64,000 nucleotides of DNA from Rheinheimera hassiensis (GCF_022436675.1 NZ_JAKUJZ010000001.1:248001-312000); one strand, 5' to 3'. Positions 27,872 through 37,837 are shown, numbered from the stretch's first letter. Numbers and translations are program-made. Notes: a model not told the origin generated them from the sequence alone.

Positions 27872-29152
27872 ATGGCTGAACGTGGGATCACATACTCTAT
27901 TGCTGTAATTGGCAGCGGTATGGCGGGGTTAGCGGCGGCCTATCGGGCACGCTGTGCCGGCCATAATGTTACTGTATTTGAAACACACAACAGCCACGGT
28001 ATGGATGCCCATAGCTTTAACGTAAACAACGGTCTGGTGGATGTCCCCCTGCGTGTCATGAGCCCCGAAAGCTGGCCCAGCCTGCTTGCACTTGCCAAAG
28101 AAGTGGGCGTAGGTACTTTTAATGTGCAAACTCATACCTCCTGCAGCTGGACTAACCGCCACACCTGGTTTCGCAGTGGCGAAGTACCACTGCTGGGCTG
28201 GCCCTTTATTGGCTCGTGGCGCTACCTCAACCGCAACGCTCTGCGTATAGGGCTGGGTATCTGGCAGCTGCGGCGCTTAACCCGCCAGCTTGAGCGTCAT
28301 ATCAACGATGCTACGCTGAAAAATGCTACGCTGGCTGACATTTTGCAGCAACACAACTTTGACCCACTGTTCTGGCGCGGCCTTGTATTACCTATTCTTA
28401 CCACCATTTGCACCTGCGAGGAAAAACATCTGCTGCAATGGCCGGCAGCGCAGTTATTGTTATTACTCAATGGCATTTTACACAGCAGCCAGCTTTGCCG
28501 GCTGGAAGGCGGCACTTCAGCACTGGTGCAGGCGTTAGCTAAAGGCCTGCCTTTGCATAGTGGCAGCCCTGTAGTGCAGGTTAAAACAGGCGGGCAAGGA
28601 GTAAAGGTTTATAACGAACGTGGCGATGGGGGCGTGTTTGACCGGGTAATTATTGCCACTCAGGCTAACCAGCTAAGCTTTTTGGATGACACCCAGTTTG
28701 GCGCTGAACGCGAAATGCTGCAATACATTGGTTTTGATTCAGGCGAGCTTTGGGTGCACCAGGACAGCCGCTTTATGCCGCTAAAACAACAAGACTGGAC
28801 CGCTCTGAATTTTCAGCTGGATAAAACTCTAACAAAGCCGATGTTTACTGTTTGGGTTAACCAGGTTGAACCGACGCTACAAAACTGTGCGCCGGTGTTT
28901 CAAACCTGGAACCCGTTGTTTGAACCAAAGCCCGATACCGTACTGGCACGGATACCGCTGCAGCGCGCTGTTGTTACCCCAGACACTGCACAGGTGCATA
29001 AGGCCCTTAAGCAATGGCACCACCAAAGCGGCCGTCAGGTGTTTTTTTGTGGCTCATGGGCCTGCGAAGGCGTGCCGCTGCTGGAGTCGGCCGTGCGCTC
29101 GGCCAACGCTGTGATAGATATTATTAATCAACCGGCTGCCCAGCAGCAGTAG
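27872..29152 (+). CDS. FAD-dependent oxidoreductase (amine oxidase-like fold)
   Basis: 426 residues behind GGGAGGG. The Rossmann dinucleotide motif IAVIGSGMAGLAAAYRARCAGHNVTVFE is at residues 9-36 (G-x-G-x-x-G, ending in Glu), followed by an amine-oxidase-like FAD fold, a central LEGGTSALVQALAKGLP segment, and a C-terminal FAD-contact part (FFCGSWACEGVPLLESAVRSANA). The substrate is not readable; related proteins act on amines, carotenoids or as desaturase-like enzymes. The C-terminus overlaps the 3' end of the convergent sorbosone dehydrogenase gene by 29 bases. Confidence 0.85.
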   Translation: MAERGITYSIAVIGSGMAGLAAAYRARCAGHNVTVFETHNSHGMDAHSFNVNNGLVDVPLRVMSPESWPSLLALAKEVGVGTFNVQTHTSCSWTNRHTWFRSGEVPLLGWPFIGSWRYLNRNALRIGLGIWQLRRLTRQLERHINDATLKNATLADILQQHNFDPLFWRGLVLPILTTICTCEEKHLLQWPAAQLLLLLNGILHSSQLCRLEGGTSALVQALAKGLPLHSGSPVVQVKTGGQGVKVYNERGDGGVFDRVIIATQANQLSFLDDTQFGAEREMLQYIGFDSGELWVHQDSRFMPLKQQDWTALNFQLDKTLTKPMFTVWVNQVEPTLQNCAPVFQTWNPLFEPKPDTVLARIPLQRAVVTPDTAQVHKALKQWHHQSGRQVFFCGSWACEGVPLLESAVRSANAVIDIINQPAAQQQ

Positions 29153-30446
29153 GAACCACACGCCAGATGGTATTGGATAAATCATCGGCAACAATTAATG
29201 CGCCTCTTGGATCTACTATTACGCCAACTGGCCGGCCCCGGGTCTTGCCATCTTTACCGTAAAAGCCTGTGACAAAATCTACCGGTGGCCCTGCGGGAGC
29301 ACCATTACTAAACGGTACGAATACCACTTTGTAGCCCACCGGATTGTTACGGTTCCAGCTACCATGCTCACCAATAAATACCCCTTCTGCGAATTCGGCA
29401 CCCATGGCGGCTGCAGAGAAATCGAGCCCGAGCGCGGCTACGTGCGATCCCAGCGCATAATCAGGCTTGATAGCCGACGCCACTTTTTCCGGGTCTTGTG
29501 GCCGAACACGATCGTCAACATTCTGGCCCCAATAGCTGTAGGGCCAGCCGTAAAAAGCCCCCTCTTTAACTGTCGTCAGATAATCAGGCACCAGGTTTGG
29601 CCCAATCTCGTCACGCTCATTCACTACTGCCCACAATTGGCCGTTTTCTGGTTGTATGGTGAGCGCCGTTGGATTACGTAAGCCTGTTGCGTAAGGCCGG
29701 TGTGCCCCGGTTTGAGCATCTACTTCCCAGATCATCGCACGGTCAGCCTCTGCTACCATGCCCCGCTCGGTAATATTGCTGTTAGAGCCAATGCCAACGT
29801 AAAGAAAACGTCCGTCTGCACTCGCTGCCAAAGCTTTGGTCCAGTGATGATTGATTAGTGATGGCAGATCGGTCACTTTAACCGGTGGCGCTGTAGCTTC
29901 TGTCTGGCCTGCTTGATAATCGAAACGCACCAGAGCGTCCTGGTTAGCGACATACAGCTTGTTATCAATCAGCGCCAGACCGTATGGCGCATTCAACTTG
30001 TCAGCAAACACACTACGTAACTCATAATTACCGTCGCCATCGGCATCGCGTAATAACGTCAGCCGATCACCGCTTTTTACTGCAGTGGTACCTTTTGATT
30101 TTATATAGCCGGCAATCACGTCCTTTAGTTTTAGCGCCGGCGCATTACCGCCCTTACCTTCGGCAATCAGGATGTCGCCGTTGGGCAGCAGCAGCATCTG
30201 CCGCGGAACCTTCAGATCAGTGGCTATAGCTGAGATAGTGTAGCCTTCAGGCACCGTCGGTTGCTGATCGCCCCATGGCGCCGGCTCTGCGATTGTCATA
30301 TCGGGCAATAACCCATACTCAGGCTCTGGCAGTGTCGGGTTTGCGCCATATTGCGCAGGCTCCGGGTCATCACCACTGCAGGCCGCCAATAGCCCGGCAA
30401 CAGCAACAGCAGCAAATAACTGCTTATATAACTGCAGGTAAATCAT
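29124..30446 (-). CDS. PQQ-type sugar (sorbosone) dehydrogenase-like lipoprotein
   Basis: 440 residues, ATG at 30446 behind GGGAGGTG. The lipobox LLAAC (Cys23) predicts a membrane-anchored periplasmic protein. The rest is a six-bladed propeller of the glucose/sorbosone dehydrogenase superfamily: ISAIATDLKVPRQMLLLPNG, GDRLTLLRDADGDG, LFVGIGSNSNITERG-like blade 4, GLRNPTALTIQPENGQLWAVVNERDEIG and GEHGSWNRNNPVGYKV. Related enzymes oxidise aldoses with PQQ; cofactor ligands cannot be checked by eye. It shares an operon with the upstream membrane gene (4-base overlap), which could be its electron-transfer partner. Confidence 0.88.
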   Translation of the reverse strand: MIYLQLYKQLFAAVAVAGLLAACSGDDPEPAQYGANPTLPEPEYGLLPDMTIAEPAPWGDQQPTVPEGYTISAIATDLKVPRQMLLLPNGDILIAEGKGGNAPALKLKDVIAGYIKSKGTTAVKSGDRLTLLRDADGDGNYELRSVFADKLNAPYGLALIDNKLYVANQDALVRFDYQAGQTEATAPPVKVTDLPSLINHHWTKALAASADGRFLYVGIGSNSNITERGMVAEADRAMIWEVDAQTGAHRPYATGLRNPTALTIQPENGQLWAVVNERDEIGPNLVPDYLTTVKEGAFYGWPYSYWGQNVDDRVRPQDPEKVASAIKPDYALGSHVAALGLDFSAAAMGAEFAEGVFIGEHGSWNRNNPVGYKVVFVPFSNGAPAGPPVDFVTGFYGKDGKTRGRPVGVIVDPRGALIVADDLSNTIWRVVPTAAGQPVD

Positions 30447-30871
30447 CGTACACCTCCCACGCCAAACTTAGCGAAACCGAGCCAGGTTGTAACCCCTGCG
30501 AGTAAAACACCAATCACTGACAGAATTAGTCCCGTAGGCATAACAGCCCAGGCATCTCTGGCGTGGATTAACGCATTGATAAATCCCAGCACCCACAAAG
30601 CCAACAGCAGCGCGGTATACAATACAAATTGCCGGCCATGCTCAACTGCCCGGATCAGGTTGATGATAGCCCATAACAATGACAGGCCGCCGAACAACAA
30701 CCCGGCTGCGATTAGCCAGGACGCAAAATTGCTCCATTGGATCTGGTAACTTGACATATACGCCAGATCACTGAGCAAACCGATGAAAAATAGTACGAAA
30801 GTGCCCGCAAGCAACACCCCATGAATAGGGTGAAGCCTGGGTTGATGTAGTCGGGTATCGCTGACAATCAC
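30443..30871 (-). CDS. DUF2231-family membrane protein
   Basis: 142 residues, GTG start behind GAGGAG. Four membrane segments are predicted (about 19-37, 48-66, 81-101, 115-133), and the LHPIHGVLLAGTFVLFFIGLLSDL opening is characteristic of DUF2231. No haem or metal motif beyond the single HP-x-H is obvious. It is the first gene of the operon with the sorbosone dehydrogenase-like protein and overlaps it by 4 bases. Confidence 0.85.
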   Translation of the reverse strand: MIVSDTRLHQPRLHPIHGVLLAGTFVLFFIGLLSDLAYMSSYQIQWSNFASWLIAAGLLFGGLSLLWAIINLIRAVEHGRQFVLYTALLLALWVLGFINALIHARDAWAVMPTGLILSVIGVLLAGVTTWLGFAKFGVGGVR

Positions 30872-31025
30872 AATCTTCTCCTCAGTTTATCCTTGCAGAT
30901 AAGTGTAGCAGCCTGAGAAGTCAGCGCAGGTTTAACCGGCCGCATGCTGCACGACCAGAGAATAATCAGAACGGAAATAGATTACTGTGAAACAAGCTTC
31001 GCCCTATAGCTCAGAACCGGGCCGC

Positions 31026-32828
31026 TCAGTGATCAGCACTGGTACTGCTGTTTTTACCGGCGCTGGCAATAAAACGATCCATTTCAGCTTCGAGAATTTC
31101 CAATGGCAGTGCGCCGTTGGCCAGTAATGCATCATGAAACGCCCGCAGGTCAAAATTGTTGCCCAGCGCTTTCTCTGCTTTGGCGCGCAAGCGGCGAATG
31201 GTAATTTCGCCCATTTTGTACGATAGCGCCTGCCCGGGCCAGGAAATGTAGCGGTCTACCTCGGCCCGCACGTTAGCTTGCGATAACGAGGTATTACTTG
31301 CGAGAAAATCCAGCGCTTGTTGCCGGCTCCAGCCTTGCGAATGAATACCGGTGTCGATGACCAAACGGCAAGCACGCCACATTTCATAACTCAGGCGGCC
31401 AAATTGCTGATAAGCGTTTTCATACACGCCCATTTCCACGCCAAGCCGTTCGGCATACAGACCCCAGCCTTCACCATAGGCGCTCAGATATAAATTACGG
31501 CGAAATTGCGGCACGTTTTCTAACTCTTGTGACAATGCAGTTTGTAAGTGGTGCCCTGGCACAGATTCGTGCAGTGTTAAGGCGACCAGCTCATACAATG
31601 GCCGTTGATCTAACGAGTCAGTATTTAGCCAATAAGCACCGCCACGGATGCCACCAATAGCTGCAGGATTGTAAGAGGCTGTCGTGTAATTTGGGGCTAT
31701 CTCGGCGGGCACCGGCACTACACCGTAAGGCAGGCGTGGCAGTTTGCCGAAGAACTCCGGCAGACGATAGTCTATGCGCTTAGCAATGTACGACGCTTCT
31801 TTTAATAGCTCACGTGGTGTTTTCGCATAAAACTGCGGATCGGTACGCAAAAATGTAGTGAAGTCGGTAAAGCTGCCGCTAAAGCCGACGTCTTTAATCA
31901 GCGCATCCATTTCGCCGCGGATACGTTTTACTTCAGCCAGGCCTGTGTTGTGAATATCGGCCGGGTCGATGTCTGCAGTGACATAAGTGTTGATCGTATG
32001 ACGGTAGTAAGCTTTGCCGCCCGGCAATTGTTCTGCTCCCAGGCTGTCTGTGGCGGCCTGCATATAATCACCTTCGAGAAAATCGGCTAAACGGGCAAAT
32101 GCCGGCAGTGCGACTTGCGCAATAGCCTGTTTGGCCGCGCTTTGTAACTGCTGTTTTTCAGCTTTAGAAAAAGCGGCTGGCAGCTTTTTAAACGGCTCGT
32201 ATAAGCTGCTTTGGTCTGGCTCGCTGTACACCTGCGCACGCACCGTTGGCGCTATGCCGCGGATGACAATTTTGGGCAATACAAAGCCGTCTTTAATACC
32301 GCTGCGCATATTGGCGATGTTTTCGTCAAAGTAACGGCCAAAATCTTTGATGCGGCTGATATAGTCTTGATAATCAGCTACTTTTGACATGGACAGGCCA
32401 CTACTGGCCTCCAGAGCTAAGCTCCAGAAACTGTAAAAAGTATTGGCCGGAATACGCTCAAGGAACAACTGGTTAGCTTGAATAGAATTGCGCAGCACCC
32501 AGCTGAGTAACTGATGATTAACCCGGTCTGCATCCGTTAATTGCTTTAGTTCGATGGCGCTAAGCCGCTGCAACAACTGTTGTTCAGTACCAAAACGACG
32601 GGCACGGTCGGCGGCAGTAACAGCCGGCAGGCGATCGTTGTAACCCGTAAGCCCCATGCGGCCAGCGGTAACAGGATCTTCTTGCAGGCTGTATTGCCAG
32701 TGGTCTTCTATCACTTTTTGCAGTTGCTCAGTAGCACTGGCAGCTAAGGTAGCCGGGGCCAGCGCCAACAAGCCCAGGCTCAGCAGCGCATACGTAAATA
32801 AAACGATAAGTTTACCGGACCTTAGCAC
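31026..32828 (-). CDS. DUF885-family exported hydrolase
   Basis: 600 residues, GTG start at 32828 behind GGAG. Signal peptide about 1-28 (LALAPATLAAS). The DUF885 family is peptidase-like: the segment LTLHESVPGHHLQTAL contains the H-E-x-x-x-x-H motif for a zinc site, and YGEGWGLYAERLG supplies the second conserved Glu. The C-terminal region (SWPGQALSYKMGEITIRRLR) is also family-typical. A periplasmic metallopeptidase role is likely, the natural substrate is unknown. It stands alone with no close neighbours on its strand. Confidence 0.92.
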   Translation of the reverse strand: MLRSGKLIVLFTYALLSLGLLALAPATLAASATEQLQKVIEDHWQYSLQEDPVTAGRMGLTGYNDRLPAVTAADRARRFGTEQQLLQRLSAIELKQLTDADRVNHQLLSWVLRNSIQANQLFLERIPANTFYSFWSLALEASSGLSMSKVADYQDYISRIKDFGRYFDENIANMRSGIKDGFVLPKIVIRGIAPTVRAQVYSEPDQSSLYEPFKKLPAAFSKAEKQQLQSAAKQAIAQVALPAFARLADFLEGDYMQAATDSLGAEQLPGGKAYYRHTINTYVTADIDPADIHNTGLAEVKRIRGEMDALIKDVGFSGSFTDFTTFLRTDPQFYAKTPRELLKEASYIAKRIDYRLPEFFGKLPRLPYGVVPVPAEIAPNYTTASYNPAAIGGIRGGAYWLNTDSLDQRPLYELVALTLHESVPGHHLQTALSQELENVPQFRRNLYLSAYGEGWGLYAERLGVEMGVYENAYQQFGRLSYEMWRACRLVIDTGIHSQGWSRQQALDFLASNTSLSQANVRAEVDRYISWPGQALSYKMGEITIRRLRAKAEKALGNNFDLRAFHDALLANGALPLEILEAEMDRFIASAGKNSSTSADH

Positions 32829-33110
32829 GGGTGTTCTCCAGGTTGATTAAAAGGCTAGGTTTTATTGTTGTACCTTAGCATAGTGCCGCTGCATGTTAGC
32901 AGTTTTCTACCCCGTGCTCTAAACGGCTGAGCGCATTCGGTTTAACGTAATATGGTAACAAGCTGATGAGTAAGCCGGTTAATTACCCTACTATATTTGG
33001 CTTGATCTGGCTTAGAATAGATGAAATAAGCGAATATGGTGACAAGCCAAAAATTAATGTTACCGCAATCGCGTTTACCGCCTTTCAGGCTAAAACAAAG
33101 GTTTAGCAAA

Positions 33111-33998
33111 ATGAAAATATATATTGTGATATTTCTTACTGCGTTTTTTAGCTTGAATACAGCCTCTGCGCCCGCTGATAGCCTGCAGTCAATAATAGTG
33201 GATGGCGAGCAACGGCAGTGGCGTATTTATTTACCCTCAGGCTATGCCAAAGACGACCTGATACCACTGGTATTGAATTTTCACGGTTCATCATCTTCAC
33301 CGCAAGCGCAGGCTGATTTATCTGCTTTTGAAAAACTGGCGCAATTAAAAGGTTTTATGGTGGTGACTCCGGCAGCAAAATACGCACCGCAAGGTGGCGG
33401 CGTAACATGGAACGTGGATAAAATTGAAGGCGCCGTTGACGATGTCGCGTTTATACGCCAATTAATTGCACACCTAAAGCAGCAGTATTCCATTGATCCA
33501 GCCAGAGTCTACGCGACAGGCTTCTCCGGCGGCGCGCGCATGAGCAGCCGCTTAGGCTGTGATTTATCACAGATTATAGCGGCTATTGGGCCGGTAGCCG
33601 GTGTGCGTTATCCGGAAGACTGCCAACCATCGCGCCCTATGCCGGTTATTACGTTTCACGGTAAAAAAGACACCGTGAATCATTACGAACATCAGGATAA
33701 CTCAGCCCCCTACTGGCGAATGGGAGTACAGGATGCTTTAGCCGGCTGGATTAAAAACAACCAATGCCAGCAACCCGCAACCGAAAAAGTTATTACTGCT
33801 GATGTCACAATGCTGAGTTACCCCAAATGCCAGCAAGGCGCTGATATTGTGTTTTACCGCTCTGCGAATGCAGGGCATACCTGGCCTGGCTCAGCACAAG
33901 CTAACGTTATGGCGAAATTTGGTTTAGGAAACACAGATTCTGCTACCTCTGCTACTGAATTGATTTGGCAATTTTTTGTCGCGCATCCTTTGCCTTAG
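33111..33998 (+). CDS. Exported PHB depolymerase/feruloyl-esterase-like alpha/beta-hydrolase
   Basis: 295 residues from the ATG at 33111; an in-frame ATG at 33036 would spoil the signal peptide (1-19, NTASA). The LpqC/PHB depolymerase family pattern is present: VLNFHGSSSSPQAQ (oxyanion), the nucleophile elbow GFSGGARMS, VAGVRYPE, PVITFHGKKDTVNHYEHQ (acid), and NAGHTWPGS (His). It should cleave esters in the periplasm or medium. The preceding 282-base gap shows no clear signals. Confidence 0.9.
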   Translation: MKIYIVIFLTAFFSLNTASAPADSLQSIIVDGEQRQWRIYLPSGYAKDDLIPLVLNFHGSSSSPQAQADLSAFEKLAQLKGFMVVTPAAKYAPQGGGVTWNVDKIEGAVDDVAFIRQLIAHLKQQYSIDPARVYATGFSGGARMSSRLGCDLSQIIAAIGPVAGVRYPEDCQPSRPMPVITFHGKKDTVNHYEHQDNSAPYWRMGVQDALAGWIKNNQCQQPATEKVITADVTMLSYPKCQQGADIVFYRSANAGHTWPGSAQANVMAKFGLGNTDSATSATELIWQFFVAHPLP

Positions 33999-34111
33999 CA
34001 TTCCCTAGTGTTTGCAGAGCCAGCCATTTGATGCTCTGCTACTTTACCTGAATGGCACAGTGGCATTTGGTGTTATAGTTTCGCCTGCCCCTACTAACAC
34101 AAGGCTTTAGA

Positions 34112-34399
34112 ATGAAGCTGGATAAAGCAAGAAAACGCATTACAAAGCAAATAAGCAAAGGCTTTGATGGATACCCGCTTATTACATTGGCCTATTTTGG
34201 TGCCACAGCCGATTGCGCCACTGAAGTGGTGGTGAGCTTTATGTCTGCTGAGGGTGAAACGCCGCAACAGCAACGCTTTGTTAGTACGCAGGATGTACGC
34301 GAAGATGAAACCATTCAGTCTGTGCTGGTGAAAATAATAGAGCGCGCTAATGCCAATACCGTAACCGAAGTTGCGGGTACTGGCATCATAGCCCGTTAA
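34112..34399 (+). CDS. Conserved small hypothetical protein
   Basis: 95 residues, soluble, mixed alpha/beta, with no signal peptide. The run KARKRITKQISKGFDGYPLIT opens the protein and VTEVAGTGIIAR ends it. AAGG precedes the ATG. I do not recognise the family. It is convergent with the sugar transporter gene 22 bases away and has no operon partner. Confidence 0.75.
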   Translation: MKLDKARKRITKQISKGFDGYPLITLAYFGATADCATEVVVSFMSAEGETPQQQRFVSTQDVREDETIQSVLVKIIERANANTVTEVAGTGIIAR

Positions 34400-34420
34400 T
34401 AATAGTAGTAGTGCTTTGGC

Positions 34421-35887
34421 TTACTGCGCCGTAGTAACATCCTGCTCTTTAACCAGCCATACCGACAGCGCACCCAGCACCATAGCGGCACCGGCCAGCA
34501 TCACGATATACACCGCCTGGTTCTGAAATACCGAGCCTAAGATCCAACCGGCAATTAACCCGGAGATAATCTGCGGCGCAGCAATGGTAAAGTTAAAAAT
34601 ACCCATATAAACGCCGGTTTTATTTGCTGGTAAGGCACCAGCCAGTATTGCGTATGGCATAGCCAGAATAGCCGCCCAGGCAATACCCACACCCAGCATC
34701 GGGAGCATCAGGCCAAGTGCGCCTTTAGGAATTTCTACCTCGGTAATCAACAAGTTTACATGGGTCATAGTCGGGTCGGTAAACAGTACAAAGCTTAAAT
34801 AACCCAGGCCACCGGCCAACAACGATATTGAATAAACAAACTTGCGGCCAAACAAGTTAGCCAGTTTGGCCATTACCAATGAAAACAGCACGGCAAACAG
34901 CGAGTAACCGGCATATAAAATACCTACCCAGTCGCCGGCAGCGCCTTTAGCAGCGGCGATATGTGCCGGTACCCCACCCATTTGGGCAATATAGGCACCG
35001 TCATACCACTCTACACCAACGCCCCAGGTATTTTGTGCAATAGCGGCCGGGAAATAAGTCCACATAATAAACAGAGCAAACCAGGAGAAAAACTGCACCA
35101 ACGCCAGCTGCTTCATAATACGCGGCATGCTTTTCATTGTTTGCCAGAAATCACTGAGTTTTTCGCCCAGTGAACGCGACTGGCGTACCTGCTCGGCTAA
35201 CGCCTGCGCTTCTGAATCCAGCCCTTTATAGGCATAATATTGCTCAGGCGCATATTCTTTGGTGCGAAATACTGTCCAAAGTACAGAGCCCAGCAATACC
35301 GTAGCGCCAATATAAAATGCCCAAATAACAGAAGGGGCAACTTCACCGGCTTTAGAGGCGTTTTCCAGCCCGACCACATTGGTTAAAACAAAAGGCAAAA
35401 TAGAGCCAAATACGGCACCAATATTAATCAGCAAGGTTTGTACTGAGTAGCCCAGATTACGCTGCTCTGCCGGCACCATATCGGACACCAGAGAACGAAA
35501 CGGCTGAAAGGTAACGTTAAAGGCGGCATCTTTAATGGCGAAGATAATAAGGCCAAATAGCATTGGCGGAATAAAAGCCACCATCATTGACGAGTTGGGC
35601 AACAACACCATTGCGGCCGCGGCCACTAACGCGCCACCGAGCATAAACGGCAAACGACGGCCGAGTTTGTTCCAGGTACGATCAGACGCCGCACCGACAA
35701 TAGGCTGCACCAGCAAGCCCATAATAGGAGCTGCCAGCCAGAATAAAGACAGCGACGACAGATCTGCGCCTAAGTCTGACAAAATCCGGCTAACGTTACC
35801 GTTTTGCAGCGCAAAACCAATTTGCACACCAAGAAAGCCGAAACTGAGGTTCCAGATCTGCCAGAAAGAGAGCTTAGGTTGTTTCAT
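34421..35887 (-). CDS. MFS sugar (maltose/maltodextrin-type) transporter
   Basis: 488 residues, twelve predicted membrane segments. The SLC45/GPH-like pattern is seen: SFGFLGVQIGFALQNGNVSRI at the N-terminus, QPIVGAASDRTWNKLGRRLPFMLGGAL (loop 2-3 motif), RSLVSDMVPAEQRNLGYSVQ. Such carriers import disaccharides by proton symport in related bacteria. It is divergent from the GH13 gene at 36107, with operator site 3 between them, so import of glucose polymers' breakdown products is the likely role. Specificity itself is inferred from context. Confidence 0.88.
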   Translation of the reverse strand: MKQPKLSFWQIWNLSFGFLGVQIGFALQNGNVSRILSDLGADLSSLSLFWLAAPIMGLLVQPIVGAASDRTWNKLGRRLPFMLGGALVAAAAMVLLPNSSMMVAFIPPMLFGLIIFAIKDAAFNVTFQPFRSLVSDMVPAEQRNLGYSVQTLLINIGAVFGSILPFVLTNVVGLENASKAGEVAPSVIWAFYIGATVLLGSVLWTVFRTKEYAPEQYYAYKGLDSEAQALAEQVRQSRSLGEKLSDFWQTMKSMPRIMKQLALVQFFSWFALFIMWTYFPAAIAQNTWGVGVEWYDGAYIAQMGGVPAHIAAAKGAAGDWVGILYAGYSLFAVLFSLVMAKLANLFGRKFVYSISLLAGGLGYLSFVLFTDPTMTHVNLLITEVEIPKGALGLMLPMLGVGIAWAAILAMPYAILAGALPANKTGVYMGIFNFTIAAPQIISGLIAGWILGSVFQNQAVYIVMLAGAAMVLGALSVWLVKEQDVTTAQ

Positions 35888-35973
35888 TACAGGTCCCCGG
35901 ATATTTTTATTCTATTATGATGCTTCTTATGTTGGCCTAAACTACACGATAGCAGCCATTTTGCGCAAAACTG

Positions 35974-35987
35974 TGCATACGTATTCA
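35974..35987. promoter_or_regulatory. LacI-family operator (MalR-like), site 3
   Basis: TGCATACGTATTCA differs from the perfect site 1 palindrome at one position. It sits in the 219-base gap between the divergent MFS transporter and GH13 genes, about 87 and 120 bases from the respective start codons, so one site could control both. Confidence 0.72.
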
Positions 35988-36106
35988 TCTTGTTGTTGCA
36001 CTGTTTTGGCGTTATTACCAACCTTTAATTAGCAAAACTGCACCATATTGCTGCACTGTGCTAAATACTGGCACGCTGCATAAAATAATACTCTGACGGG
36101 GACGCA

Positions 36107-37819
36107 ATGAAAGCTTTTACCTTAAGCGCACTGGCGCTGTCTTTACTACTGGCCGGTTGCAAGCCTGCACCAACCACCCGCGTTGAATCCAGTGCACCAC
36201 AAGCGGTAACCACAGTGCAGCAAAGTGAGGCTGCTAAAGACTGGTGGCAGGAGGCAGTGTTCTATCAAATCTGGCCGCGCAGTTTTTATGACACCAGTGG
36301 CGATGGCCACGGCGACTTTAACGGCATGACCGCCAAACTAGCCTATTTGCAGGAACTGGGCGTAAATGCGCTATGGCTAACGCCAATGTTTGAGGCACCT
36401 TCATACCACGGTTACGACTTTACCGAGTTTTATCAGGTAGAAAGTGATTACGGCACCATGGCTGAGTTTGAAGCTTTTATTCAGGCCGCTGATGCCAAAG
36501 GCATGAAGGTGATACTGGATCTGGTGATTAACCATATCTCCAGTGAACATGACTGGTTTAAACGCTCGGCGGCCGGTGAAGCACCGTACAAAGATTATTT
36601 TGTCTGGCGTGATGATATGCCGCCTGCGGGCAGTGGCTGGGGCCATGCCTGGAGCGACAACGATAAGCCCGAAGCTGTATGGCACTATAACGACACCCGC
36701 AAAGCCTGGTATTACGCCGCCTTTGGCGCCAGCCAGCCCGATTTAAACCTGCGCCACCCCGATGTTATTGCCGAAATGAAAAAAATGGCCAAATTCTGGC
36801 TGGATAAAGGCGTGGCGGGCTTTCGCCTGGATGCCGTACGTTTTGCAATGGAAGGCGGCCCCGATGCCCAGGCCGACACTGAAGAAACCATCGCCTACTG
36901 GCAGGATTTTAACCAATTTGTTAAAAGCGTTAACCCGGAAGCATACTTAGTGGGCGAAGCCTGGGTAGATATTCCGGTAGCAGCGCGCTACTACGGCGGG
37001 GGTAAAGGCCTGGACCAGGGCTTTGATTTTGAAGTCGGCTATAAAATTCTTGGCTTACTGCAACCCAATGCCGGTGGCGAAGCGCAGTTTGGCACTATGC
37101 ACTCCGCACAGCAGCAGGTAGCGGATGCCTCGGTATTACAGCAAAACGCGCAACAACGTACTGAGTCTGAGGCACCTCTGCACTTTTTTGCGCCGTTTTT
37201 AACCAACCACGATCAGGAACGTATTGCTTATCAGCTAAAACAGCATGATGCCAAAGCTAAACTGGCAGCAGCTATGTTGTTTAGCTCACCCGGTACACCT
37301 TACATTTACTACGGTGAAGAAATTGGCTTAACCCAGGATCGCAGTGGCCACGACGTCTTTAAACGCGCACCTATGCAATGGGATAACAGCAAACAGGCTG
37401 GCTTTACCAAAGCTGACAACAGCTGGGTAGAGCAAATGCAGCTGTTCGGTGAAGGTTTTCCTAACTGGTGGCCGGATTTTCTGGCTAAGCAACTGCAGGC
37501 AGAAGATCGCAGCGTGGCTGCACAACAGGCGCAGCCAGATTCCATCTGGCAATTGTATAAATTTTTAATTGCACAGAAAAAACAGCGGCCAGAACTGGGC
37601 ACAGATGGCAGTTATCAGGTAACACAATTAGATAACGGCGTAGTACAAATTAGCCGTGAGCTAAACGGCAGTAAAAGCCTGTTTATCTTAAACCTGAGTG
37701 ACAGCGCGCAGGATATCAGCGCTATTAACCGTGACGGTTTAAGCGCTGGCTGGGCCTTTGATCTTGATGGCAATGCACTGGCGGCAAACGGCCTGTTGCT
37801 ACTGCAAAGCGCGAACTGA
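36107..37819 (+). CDS. GH13 alpha-amylase/alpha-glucosidase-family lipoprotein
   Basis: 570 residues. Lipobox LLAGC (Cys18) marks a lipoprotein. Barrel motifs: QIWPRSFYDTSGDGHGDFNG at the start (GH13 oligo-1,6-glucosidase/alpha-glucosidase-type N-terminus), nucleophile Asp242 (GFRLDAVRF), acid/base Glu284 (VGEAW), Asp369 (NHDQER). The DTSGDGHGDFNG sequence resembles the Ca-binding loop of oligo-1,6-glucosidases. It should degrade short malto- or isomalto-oligosaccharides at the cell envelope. It shares a control region with the sugar transporter and ends at a strong terminator. Confidence 0.93.
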   Translation: MKAFTLSALALSLLLAGCKPAPTTRVESSAPQAVTTVQQSEAAKDWWQEAVFYQIWPRSFYDTSGDGHGDFNGMTAKLAYLQELGVNALWLTPMFEAPSYHGYDFTEFYQVESDYGTMAEFEAFIQAADAKGMKVILDLVINHISSEHDWFKRSAAGEAPYKDYFVWRDDMPPAGSGWGHAWSDNDKPEAVWHYNDTRKAWYYAAFGASQPDLNLRHPDVIAEMKKMAKFWLDKGVAGFRLDAVRFAMEGGPDAQADTEETIAYWQDFNQFVKSVNPEAYLVGEAWVDIPVAARYYGGGKGLDQGFDFEVGYKILGLLQPNAGGEAQFGTMHSAQQQVADASVLQQNAQQRTESEAPLHFFAPFLTNHDQERIAYQLKQHDAKAKLAAAMLFSSPGTPYIYYGEEIGLTQDRSGHDVFKRAPMQWDNSKQAGFTKADNSWVEQMQLFGEGFPNWWPDFLAKQLQAEDRSVAAQQAQPDSIWQLYKFLIAQKKQRPELGTDGSYQVTQLDNGVVQISRELNGSKSLFILNLSDSAQDISAINRDGLSAGWAFDLDGNALAANGLLLLQSAN

Positions 37820-37837
37820 AACTTATAGACTCTCCCT

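Noticed and set aside
31000..31025. tRNA-like start (GCCCTATAGCTCAG) downstream of the DUF885 gene
   Set aside because: No anticodon arm, T-arm or acceptor closure follows; the DUF885 coding end begins immediately after.
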